Below are positions 29,627 through 37,359 of a DNA stretch of 64,000 nucleotides, in pieces (positions within the stretch are counted from its first letter, which is position 1; the number at the start of each line of letters is the position of its first letter). The stretch covers positions 164,097 through 228,096 of the forward strand of contig CAVOVJ010000005.1 in assembly GCA_963699835.1 (NCBI GenBank), given 5' to 3'. The stretch is from BM003 sp963699835 (lineage in GTDB: Bacteria; Pseudomonadota; Gammaproteobacteria; Steroidobacterales; BM003). The notes beneath the pieces were generated by a model. The model was given only the letters and a program-made list of their open reading frames with translations. It was not told the DNA's origin and did not search any database. A program made the position numbers and the translations under genes.

Positions 29627-30964
29627 TCAGGCGCCGGTCGTCGACGGTTTGCGTGGTCCGCGGCGTTTGCCGGCGCCGGCGCCGCCACGGCCGGGACCGC
29701 GGGATGATTTGCCCGGACCACTGCGGCCGTGGCTTTGCGGCCGGCGTTTTTGCGGTGGCGGGCGTTTTATTTCGGCAACCAGTTCCGGCGGCACCGCTTC
29801 GATCGGTATCTTGTGGCCGATATAGTCCTCGATTTCGGGCAGCGAGAAAACGTACTGTTCGCAACCGAAACTGATCGCATCGCCGCTGGCGCCCGCGCGC
29901 GCGGTGCGGCCGATCCGATGCACGTAGTCTTCCGCATCCTGCGGCAGATCGTAGTTGATCACGTGAGTCACATCGGGAATGTGCAACCCGCGTGAGGCCA
30001 CGTCGGTGCCGATGAGTACCGCCAGTTCGCCGCTCTGGAACTCGCGCAGCATGCGCAGCCGCTTGGGCTGCGGCACATCGCCGGAGATGGCCCGGGCGTT
30101 GATCCCGTTGAACTCAAGGTAACGCTGCAGGCGATCGGCCTCGCGCCGGGTATTGACGAATATCATCGTACGATTCGCCTGCATGCTCTTTAGCAGCCCG
30201 ATCAGGAATGGCAGCTTCTCTTCGTTGGCCGGAAAGTAAAGAACCTGGGTCACCCGGTCGGCGGTGACCTTTTCCGGTTCGATCTGGACCAGTTTGGGAT
30301 CGTTCATGTGTTCGTAGGCAAGCTCCAGGACGCGATGCCGCAGGGTTGCCGAGAACAGCATCGACAGACGCTTCTCGATGGGCGGAAGGCGGCGCAAGAC
30401 GTAGCGGATGTCCTTGATGAACCCGAGATCGAACATCCGGTCCGCCTCGTCCAGCACCAGAACCTGGATCGCTTTCAGACCGAACACGCCTTGTTTGAAA
30501 TAATCGATCAGGCGTCCCGGAGTTCCGATCAGGATGTCTACGCCTTCCTCGAGGCGGCGCCGTTGCTTGTCGTAATCGGTGCCGCCGTAGGCGAGGCCGC
30601 AGCGTAGCCCGGTAAATTCGCCGAGCAGGCGGGCATCGTTTTCAATCTGGACGGCGAGTTCGCGGGTTGGTGCGAGAATGATCGCGCGCGGGTCGTTGCG
30701 ACGGCGTCCCTCGAGCGGAGGCTCGCGCAACAATCGATTGAACGTGGCGATCAGAAACGCCGCGGTCTTGCCGGTGCCGGTTTGCGCCTGTCCGGCGACG
30801 TCGTGTCCCTGCAGCGCGGTCGGGAGCGTGTCGGCCTGGATCGGAGTGCATCGGTCAAATTTGGCGGCCTCGATGCCGCGCATTATTTCCGGGGGCAGGC
30901 CCAGGTCACTAAACAGTTGCGCGGCAAGATGCGACTCGTCCGAGCCGCTTATATGATTTGTCAT
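29627..30964 (-). CDS. rhlB: DEAD-box ATP-dependent RNA helicase RhlB
   Basis: A 445-residue DEAD-box helicase with the Q motif (FDRCTPIQADTLP), Walker A AQTGTGKTAAF, DEAD in VLVLDEADRMFDLGF, SAT in MLFSATLRHR and HRIGRTARAG. The close fit to RhlB and its divergent position to trxA-rho, a conserved gammaproteobacterial arrangement, support the name. RhlB unwinds RNA for the degradosome together with RNase E. The C-terminal 60 residues are a basic, glycine/arginine/proline-rich tail (PPPQKRRPQSHGRSGPGKSS), likely an RNA-binding extension. The ATG at 30964 starts the protein close to the family N terminus. Confidence 0.9.
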   Translation of the reverse strand: MTNHISGSDESHLAAQLFSDLGLPPEIMRGIEAAKFDRCTPIQADTLPTALQGHDVAGQAQTGTGKTAAFLIATFNRLLREPPLEGRRRNDPRAIILAPTRELAVQIENDARLLGEFTGLRCGLAYGGTDYDKQRRRLEEGVDILIGTPGRLIDYFKQGVFGLKAIQVLVLDEADRMFDLGFIKDIRYVLRRLPPIEKRLSMLFSATLRHRVLELAYEHMNDPKLVQIEPEKVTADRVTQVLYFPANEEKLPFLIGLLKSMQANRTMIFVNTRREADRLQRYLEFNGINARAISGDVPQPKRLRMLREFQSGELAVLIGTDVASRGLHIPDVTHVINYDLPQDAEDYVHRIGRTARAGASGDAISFGCEQYVFSLPEIEDYIGHKIPIEAVPPELVAEIKRPPPQKRRPQSHGRSGPGKSSRGPGRGGAGAGKRRGPRKPSTTGA

Positions 30965-30998
30965 ATGATACTCATCAGGATTCGCGCGGAAAAAAGAC

Positions 30999-31026
30999 TT
31001 GCAAAATCCGCACGACACGGTACAAA
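30999..31026 (+). promoter_or_regulatory. candidate sigma-70 promoter for trxA-rho
   Basis: TTGCAA at 30999-31004 is separated by 16 bases from TACAAA at 31021-31026, matching the -35 and -10 boxes reasonably well. It sits in the 250-base gap between divergent rhlB and trxA and would give a leader of about 180 bases before trxA. Recognised by eye only. Confidence 0.4.
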
Positions 31027-31214
31027 ATAACGCCCAGAACGCAGCGGCCATTGCCGCGCCTACCAGTCGCCTTCACCAGTTTCAGGTTCCACTCAGCAGC
31101 AGAACAATTGGGCCATTGTGCCTGATTGCCTCCGGTACGTCACACCCGAGTTGCTGAAAGACCGCATTTTCGAAGGCGGCAGCCATCCCAGTCCCAACCA
31201 ACGGAGGTTCTCAG

Positions 31215-31541
31215 GTGAGCGCCAAAATCGTTCATACAAGCGACGATGCATTTGATACCGACATCATCAATTCGGACCAGCCGGTCCTTCTCGATTTCTG
31301 GGCCGAATGGTGTGGTCCGTGCAAGATGATCGCGCCGATCCTCGATCAGATCGCCGAGGAATACGACGGCCGCCTGAAGGTGGTCAAAATCAATATCGAC
31401 GAAAACCCGAATACGCCGCCGAAGTTCGGCATTCGTGGTATTCCGACCCTCATGCTGTTCAAGAACGGCGCCGTCGAGGCGCAGAAAGTCGGAGCAGTGA
31501 ACAAAAAACAATTAGCTGAATTTCTGGATACGAATCTGTGA
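31215..31541 (+). CDS. trxA: thioredoxin 1
   Basis: A 108-residue cytoplasmic thioredoxin with the redox site WCGPC at residues 32-36 and the cis-proline in GIRGIPTLMLF. It supplies electrons to ribonucleotide reductase, PAPS reductase and other thiol enzymes. The start is GTG with GGAGG six bases upstream. The stop overlaps the rho start as GTGA. Placement of trxA directly before rho is widely conserved in gammaproteobacteria and suggests a shared transcript. Confidence 0.96.
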   Translation: MSAKIVHTSDDAFDTDIINSDQPVLLDFWAEWCGPCKMIAPILDQIAEEYDGRLKVVKINIDENPNTPPKFGIRGIPTLMLFKNGAVEAQKVGAVNKKQLAEFLDTNL

Positions 31542-32989
31542 GAGGCTACCTTGGAAAATCTGCGCAGGGGCGACCCAAGCCACAGTCGCGCGGCAAGTCC
31601 GGCAATAAGTCGGGAAACACCGCTGGTCGCAAGAAGAAAGGGCGTCGTAGCAATGACCCCATGGCCAGTATGTCCGACAACGAAGGACTAGAGACTATTA
31701 GCAGCGAAGAACTCGCGCACACGCGCGAAATCATGAACCTGACCGCTTTAAAGCAGCGCCCTGTAGCAGAGCTGGTGGATCTTGCTGAATCGATGGGGCT
31801 GGAAAATCTGGCCAGGTCGCGAAAGCAGGACATCATTTTTTCGGTACTGAAAGCCCACGCCGCGAAAGGCGAAGATATTTACGGCGATGGCGTGCTCGAG
31901 ATCCTGCAGGACGGATTCGGTTTTCTGCGCTCGGCTGACAGCTCCTATCTGGCTGGTCCGGACGACATCTACGTGTCGCCGAGCCAGATTCGCCGCTTCA
32001 ACCTGAGAACCGGCGATTCGGTATCCGGGCTGATTCGCCCGCCCAAGGAAAGCGAACGTTACTTCGCGCTGCTGAAAGTCGGTGAGATCAATACCGAGGC
32101 ACCAGAGGCCGCCAAGCACAAGGTTCTGTTCGAGAACCTGACTCCGTTGCATCCGGCGGAGCGTCTGCGTCTGGAGCGTGGCACCGGCAGTACCGAGGAT
32201 CTTACGGCCCGGGTCATCGACCTCGTTGCGCCGATTGGCAAGGGCCAGCGCGGTCTGATCGTGTCGCCGCCGAAAGCCGGTAAAACGATGCTGCTGCAAA
32301 ATATCGCGTTGTCGCTCGCGGCCAACCATCCCGATTGTCATCTGATGGTATTGCTGATCGACGAGCGGCCGGAGGAAGTCACCGAGATGGCGCGAACCGT
32401 TCGCGGCGAGGTTGTCTCGAGCACTTTCGACGAGCCGGCCAGCCGTCACGTGCAGGTCGCGGAGATGGTCATCGAGAAAGCTAAGCGGCTGGTGGAGCAC
32501 AAGAAAGACGTCGTGATCCTGCTCGACTCGATTACCCGTCTGGCACGTGCTTATAACACCGTCGTGCCGTCATCGGGCAAGGTGCTCACGGGTGGTGTCG
32601 ACGCGAACGCGCTGCAACGGCCCAAGCGGTTTTTCGGTGCGGCGCGAAACATCGAGGAGGGCGGCAGCCTGACCATTCTCGCTACCGCGCTTGTCGAGAC
32701 CGGGTCGCGCATGGACGATGTGATTTACGAGGAATTCAAGGGCACCGGCAATATGGAGATTCATCTCGACCGCCGGATCGCTGAGAAACGCATTTATCCT
32801 TCGTTCAACATCAATCGTTCCGGCACCCGCAAGGAAGAACTCCTTACCGAACCGGATGAACTGCAGAAGATGTGGGTGCTGCGCAAGTTGTTGCATCCGA
32901 TGGATGAGCTCGCTGCGATTGAATTTCTGCTCGGCAAGATGAAGGACACGAAAACGAATAGTGATTTCTTCAGCGCGATGAAGCGTTGA
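31538..32989 (+). CDS. rho: transcription termination factor Rho with basic N-terminal extension
   Basis: Hexameric RNA-dependent ATPase that terminates transcription. From residue 66 (MNLTALKQRPVAELVDLAES) it follows E. coli Rho closely: the RNA-binding cold-shock part with DGFGFLRSADSSYLAG, Walker A in PPKAGKTMLLQ, Walker B in VVILLDSITRLARAYN, and the R-finger region. The GTG at 31538 overlaps the trxA stop (GTGA) and gives 483 residues. That adds about 65 residues rich in lysine, arginine, serine and glycine, followed by an acidic stretch. An ATG at 31661 and the MNLT methionine at 31733 are alternative starts, but neither has an obvious ribosome site. Confidence 0.95.
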   Translation: MRGYLGKSAQGRPKPQSRGKSGNKSGNTAGRKKKGRRSNDPMASMSDNEGLETISSEELAHTREIMNLTALKQRPVAELVDLAESMGLENLARSRKQDIIFSVLKAHAAKGEDIYGDGVLEILQDGFGFLRSADSSYLAGPDDIYVSPSQIRRFNLRTGDSVSGLIRPPKESERYFALLKVGEINTEAPEAAKHKVLFENLTPLHPAERLRLERGTGSTEDLTARVIDLVAPIGKGQRGLIVSPPKAGKTMLLQNIALSLAANHPDCHLMVLLIDERPEEVTEMARTVRGEVVSSTFDEPASRHVQVAEMVIEKAKRLVEHKKDVVILLDSITRLARAYNTVVPSSGKVLTGGVDANALQRPKRFFGAARNIEEGGSLTILATALVETGSRMDDVIYEEFKGTGNMEIHLDRRIAEKRIYPSFNINRSGTRKEELLTEPDELQKMWVLRKLLHPMDELAAIEFLLGKMKDTKTNSDFFSAMKR

Positions 32990-32996
32990 GTGGGAC

Positions 32997-33022
32997 AGAC
33001 GCGACCGGGCCCGGTCGCGTCT
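32997..33022. terminator. bidirectional hairpin between rho and purD
   Basis: A perfect palindrome with 12-base arms (GACGCGACCGGG and its complement, centre at 33009/33010) lies between the convergent rho and purD stop codons. The following T-run is weak (CTTGTTC), so it may act as a terminator for either strand or simply as a transcript-end hairpin. Confidence 0.55.
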
Positions 33023-33040
33023 TGTTCAGCCTCGCCCGGT

Positions 33041-34333
33041 TTACTTCGGCGCCAGTTCTCGCCTGACCGCCCGATAACCGATATCGCTGCGGAAAAATGC
33101 GCCATCCCACTCGATTCGGCGCGCGTATTTGTAGGCGACTTCGCGGGCCGCGGTTACCGAATCGCCCATCCCGACGACGCAAAGTACCCGTCCGCCGCTG
33201 GTGACGACGCGCCCGTTCTTCTCGGCCGTGCCAGCATGGAAGATTTTCGCCACCGACTCGTCGGTCGCACCGAGTCCGGTGATGGGTTTGCCCTTCTGGT
33301 AGGGCCCCGGATAGCCGTCTGCGGCGACGACCACGCCGAGCGCGGCGCGCGGATCCCAGGCGACGAAGGCTTCGTCGAGTTTGCCGTCCAGCGCCAACAG
33401 GCACAACTGTGGCAAATCGCCGCGCATACGCATCATGATCGGCTGGGTTTCCGGGTCGCCAAAACGGCAATTGAATTCAAGCACGCGCGGGGTGCCATCG
33501 GCGCCGATCATCAGGCCGGCATAGAGGAATCCGACGTAGCGAATTCCCTCGCTGGCGAGCCCCGCCAGGGTCGGATTGATGACCTCTCGCATGATGCGTC
33601 GTTCGATCTCCGGGGTCACCACCGGCGCTGGCGAATACGCGCCCATGCCGCCAGTGTTGGGGCCCTTGTCACCATCGTCGCGCGCTTTGTGGTCCTGCGA
33701 TGTGGCAAGCGGAAGAACATTCTTGCCATCGACCATCACGATGAAGCTGGCTTCTTCTCCCTGAAGAAACTCCTCCACCACGATACGGTTGCCGGCTTCG
33801 CCGTACACATTGCCGGCCAGCATGTCGGTCGCACAGGCCTCTGCTTCGGCGAGCGTAGTGGCGATAATCACGCCTTTGCCCGCCGCGAGACCGTCCGCCT
33901 TGATCACCATTGGCAAGTCATGCTCACGGATGTATGCAAGGGCCGGTTCAATCTCGGTGAAGTGGCGGTAGCGGGCCGTGGGGATGCTGTGGCGTTCGAG
34001 GAAATCCTTGCTGAACGCTTTGGATCCCTCGAGCCGAGCGGCCAGCGCCGAGGGGCCGAAGCACTTCAGGCCGGCTTCGGCGAAGCGATCGCAGATCCCG
34101 GCTACCAGCGGTACCTCCGGTCCGACGATCGTCAGGTCGATATCCTCGTCGCGAGCAAAGCCAAGCAAGCGCTCTATATTCGAGCTGTCGATGTCGACAT
34201 TGACCAGCCCCGGCTCTCGCGCCGTGCCGGCATTTCCCGGTGCAACGTACACCTGGCTGACCCGCGCAGAACGGGCGCACTTCCACGCCAGTGCGTGTTC
34301 GCGACCGCCACCTCCAACAATCATCACTTTCAT
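33041..34333 (-). CDS. purD: phosphoribosylamine--glycine ligase
   Basis: A 430-residue ATP-grasp enzyme that joins phosphoribosylamine and glycine in step two of purine synthesis (429 residues in E. coli). It has the N-terminal MKVMIVGGGGREHALAWK and TIVGPEVPLVAGICDRF, the ATP-grasp loop KADGLAAGKGVIIATT, and the metal-binding region LEFNCRFGDPETQPIMMR. The ATG at 34333 has GGAG eight bases upstream. It follows purH by 19 bases on the same strand, the common purHD operon. Confidence 0.96.
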   Translation of the reverse strand: MKVMIVGGGGREHALAWKCARSARVSQVYVAPGNAGTAREPGLVNVDIDSSNIERLLGFARDEDIDLTIVGPEVPLVAGICDRFAEAGLKCFGPSALAARLEGSKAFSKDFLERHSIPTARYRHFTEIEPALAYIREHDLPMVIKADGLAAGKGVIIATTLAEAEACATDMLAGNVYGEAGNRIVVEEFLQGEEASFIVMVDGKNVLPLATSQDHKARDDGDKGPNTGGMGAYSPAPVVTPEIERRIMREVINPTLAGLASEGIRYVGFLYAGLMIGADGTPRVLEFNCRFGDPETQPIMMRMRGDLPQLCLLALDGKLDEAFVAWDPRAALGVVVAADGYPGPYQKGKPITGLGATDESVAKIFHAGTAEKNGRVVTSGGRVLCVVGMGDSVTAAREVAYKYARRIEWDGAFFRSDIGYRAVRRELAPK

Positions 34334-34352
34334 CTCTGGCTCTCCGCAGGTC

Positions 34353-35913
34353 TCAATGCCTGAAGTGGCGCATGCCGGTGACGACCATCGCCAGATCGTG
34401 AGCGTCGGCGGCGGCAATCACCTCCTCATCGCGCATTGAGCCGCCCGGCTGGATGACTGCAGTAATGCCGTGCTCAGCGGCGCTGTCGATGCCGTCGCGA
34501 AACGGGAAAAATGCATCCGATGCCATGACCGAACCCTTAACCGAAAGTCCGTGATCGACCGCTTTGATCGCTGCGATACGGGTACTGTAGACACGGCTCA
34601 TTTGTCCGGCGCCAATGCCGATCGTCATCTGGTCCTTGGCGAAGACAATCGCGTTGGACTTCACGAATTTCGCTGCCTTCCATGCAAACAGAAGGTCGCG
34701 AATCTCGTGTTCCGAGGGTTCGCGGCGGGTGACGACCTTGAGTTGCTCCTGCGTGACCAGGCCGTCGTCGCGATCCTGCAGCAGCATGCCGCCGGTGACC
34801 CGTTTGAAATCCCAGGCCGGCTGCGGATCCATGTCCCACCATCCGGTGGACAGTACCCGCACGTTTTTCTTCGCGCCCAGCAATGCCAGTGCGGCCGGTT
34901 CGATTTCCGGGGCGATCAGTACCTCGACGAACTGTTTTTCGATGATCGCCTACGCGGTCGACGCGTCGAGCTGGCGGTTGAACGCGATGATCCCGCCGAA
35001 CGCGGAGGTCGGATCGGTACTGAAAGCGCGGCGATAGCCCGCAAGGATGTCACTGTCGACGGCGATACCGCAGGGATTGGCGTGTTTGACGATGACACAG
35101 GCGGGTTCGTAGAACTGCCTGACGCACTCGAGCGCCGCATCGGCGTCGGCGATGTTGTTGTAGGACATCTCCTTACCCTGATGCTGACGGGCAACGGCAA
35201 GCGATGCAGTCTGCGCTGGCGGGATCCGCGTAAAACGCCGCGCGCTGATGCGGGTTTTCCCCGTATCTGAGGCGCATTTTTAGCGGCCACGCAATAGTCA
35301 GAATGTCCGGCAGCGCAGTGGCGTCATCATCCGCCCGTCCGAGATAGGCCGCGACCGCGGCGTCGTACGCAGCCGTGTGGGCGAATGCCTTGGTTGCGAG
35401 CCGGCGCAGAGTGGATGCGCTCAGCGCGCCGTCGTTGCGTTCGAGTTCATCGAGCAGCGGCGCATAGTCGTCCGGATCAACGACGACGGCTACGGCATCG
35501 TGATTCTTGGCCGCCGCGCGCAGCATTGCCGGTCCGCCGATGTCGATATTCTCGATCGCGTCCTCGCGGCTGCAGTCGGCACGCGCGATCGTTTCGCCGA
35601 AAGGATAGAGATTGACGACCAGCAGATCGATTGGGGCAATGTCGTGTTCGGCCATGACCTCGTCGTCGATGCCGCGTCGGCCGAGCAGTCCGCCGTGTAT
35701 TTTCGGGTGCAGGGTCTTGACCCGGCCATCCATGATTTCGGGGAATCCCGTGTGCTCGGAAACCTCGCGCACGGCAATGCCCTCGGCGGCAAGAAGCCGC
35801 GCGGTGCCACCGGTGGACAGGATTTCAATTCCGCGCGCGACCAGTGCAGTTGCAAGACCGGCGATACCGGCCTTATCCGAAACACTCAAAAGCGCCCTGC
35901 GTATGTGGGTCAT
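34353..35913 (-). CDS. purH: bifunctional AICAR transformylase/IMP cyclohydrolase, one frameshift and one amber codon
   Basis: PurH carries out the last two steps of IMP synthesis. The IMP cyclohydrolase part (residues 1-200) begins THIRRALLSVSDKAGIAGLA and has STGGTARLLAAEGI and KTLHPKIHGGLLGRR. The transformylase part contains RYGENPHQRAAFY, the catalytic KHANPCG segment, and the end GGSMRDEEVIAAADAHD. Two defects are visible. A one-base break near 35190 separates the frame ending IACRCP from QHQGKEMSYNN. A TAG at 34950-34952 stands between QLDASTA and AIIEKQFVEV, where E. coli PurH has glutamine; CAG to TAG is a single transition. Both neighbours in the pathway look intact. The enzyme is needed for purine prototrophy, so sequence error is the first explanation. 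Confidence 0.9.
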
Positions 35914-35975
35914 CAGCTGTTCTCTGGCGGCGACATTTGGCGCCGGGCAGGAACCCGGCCGCGGCCCGGTGCCGT

Positions 35976-36263
35976 CTATGTGATCAGGCCGTAAGTCTTG
36001 AGTTTCTTGCGCAATGTGCCGCGATTGATGCCGAGAATGTCGGCCGCGCGGCTCTGATTACCTTCGGTGTATTCGAGTACCGCCTTCAGCAGCGGCTGCT
36101 CCACCTCGCCAATCACGAGCGAGTACAATTCGCCCGGGTTGTGCCCGTTCAGTGTTGCAAAATAACTGTCCAGAGCTTCCTCGGTGAGCTGACGCAACGG
36201 TTTACTGGCAACGGTTACGTTGATGGCTGCCGCGCCGTTCGATTTCTTGTTTTTTCTGGTCAC
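35976..36263 (-). CDS. fis: DNA-binding protein Fis
   Basis: The nucleoid-associated regulator Fis. The C-terminal helix-turn-helix is almost identical to the enterobacterial protein (EGNQSRAADILGINRGTLRKK), preceded by the dimer region GELYSLVIGEVEQPLLKAVLEY. GTG at 36263 gives 95 residues (98 in E. coli); the frame can extend to a TTG at 36284, directly after the dusB stop. Its position behind dusB matches the classic dusB-fis operon, so it is probably expressed from the dusB or an upstream promoter. Confidence 0.92.
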   Translation of the reverse strand: MTRKNKKSNGAAAINVTVASKPLRQLTEEALDSYFATLNGHNPGELYSLVIGEVEQPLLKAVLEYTEGNQSRAADILGINRGTLRKKLKTYGLIT

Positions 36264-36284
36264 CCTCGCAGTGTCCCCATGCAA

Positions 36285-37272
36285 TCACGCCGCCAGCGGT
36301 TCCCCTTCCGCAAGGCAACGAAAGTACTCGTAGGTCAAGTGAGTCTGTTCACCTGGTGTTTCGGCACGTACCGCACGATGGCGGTAGGCGTCAGCATTCC
36401 GGCGACCCTGACAGTACCAGCCTATGTGTTTACGGGCGACGCGTACCCCAACGTCATCGCCGTAAAAGCGGTACAGGTTCTCCAGATGCCCGAGCATGAT
36501 ATCACGGACCTCGGCCGGCGCGAGCGGCTCCAGTTCTTCGCCGGTGCGAAGAAAATGGGCGATTTCCCGGAACAACCAGGGCCGCCCCTGGGCGCCGCGT
36601 CCGATCATGATTCCGTCCGCGCCGGTCGCGGCCAGAACCTGTTTTGCTTTGTGCGGCGAATCGATGTCCCCGTTGGCCAATACCGGGACCGAGACGCATT
36701 CCTTGATGGCCCGAATCGTGTCGTATTCGGCGGCGTGGTCATAGCGGCATTGGCGGGTCCTGCCGTGCACCGCGATTGCGGCCACGCCTGCCTCCTCTGC
36801 AATGCGTGCTACCCGCAACCCGTTGCGCGAGTCGCGCGACCATCCGGTCCGGATCTTGACCGTGACCGGTATCGAAACCGCGTCAACGGCGGCCTCTATA
36901 ATCCGGGCAACCAGGGTTTCGTCCTTTAGCAGATGCCGACCCGGCTGCCTTGTTGCAGACCTTCTTCGCCGGGCATCCCATGTTGATGTCGATGATGTGT
37001 GCACCGTGCGCCTGGCTCAATCGTGCTGCCTGCGCTATCTGATCAGGATCGCCCCCGGCGATCTGGACGATGCGCGGTTCGGGTTCGCCGCGATGATCGA
37101 GACGCCTGCGGGTTTTGGCGCTGTGCCAGAGGCGGCTGTCGGCGCTGATCATCTCGGATGCTGCAATGCCGGCGCCGAGGCTACGGCACAGCTGGCGGAA
37201 CGGGCGGTCGGTCACGCCGGCCATGGGAGCCAGCGCGAGGCTGTTTTCGAATTGATAGGGTCCGATACGCAT
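36285..37272 (-). CDS. dusB: tRNA-dihydrouridine synthase DusB, one frameshift
   Basis: A flavoenzyme of about 328 residues that reduces specific uridines in the tRNA D-loop. It starts MRIGPYQFENSLALAPMAGVTDRPF and has the FMN-binding barrel. The catalytic cysteine lies in DINMGCPAKKVCNKAAGSA. After a break near 36936 it continues with LLKDETLVARIIEAAVDAV, VPVLANGDIDS and GADGIMIGRGAQGRPWLF. The C terminus is the helical tail (RKHIGWYCQGRR). It lies directly before fis, supporting DusB over DusA or DusC. The ATG at 37272 starts the protein at the conserved N terminus. Confidence 0.92.
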
Positions 37273-37359
37273 AGTTACAGGCTTTGCCGGCATTTTCCGG
37301 GCCGGGAATGATAGCCCCATGAGCGGGGTGCGCAAAGCGGGGACCACGACCGATCACCG

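Noticed and set aside
34950..34952. Recoding of the purH amber codon as an unusual amino acid
   Set aside because: TAG would need pyrrolysine machinery, unexpected here, and the position is a plain glutamine in homologues.
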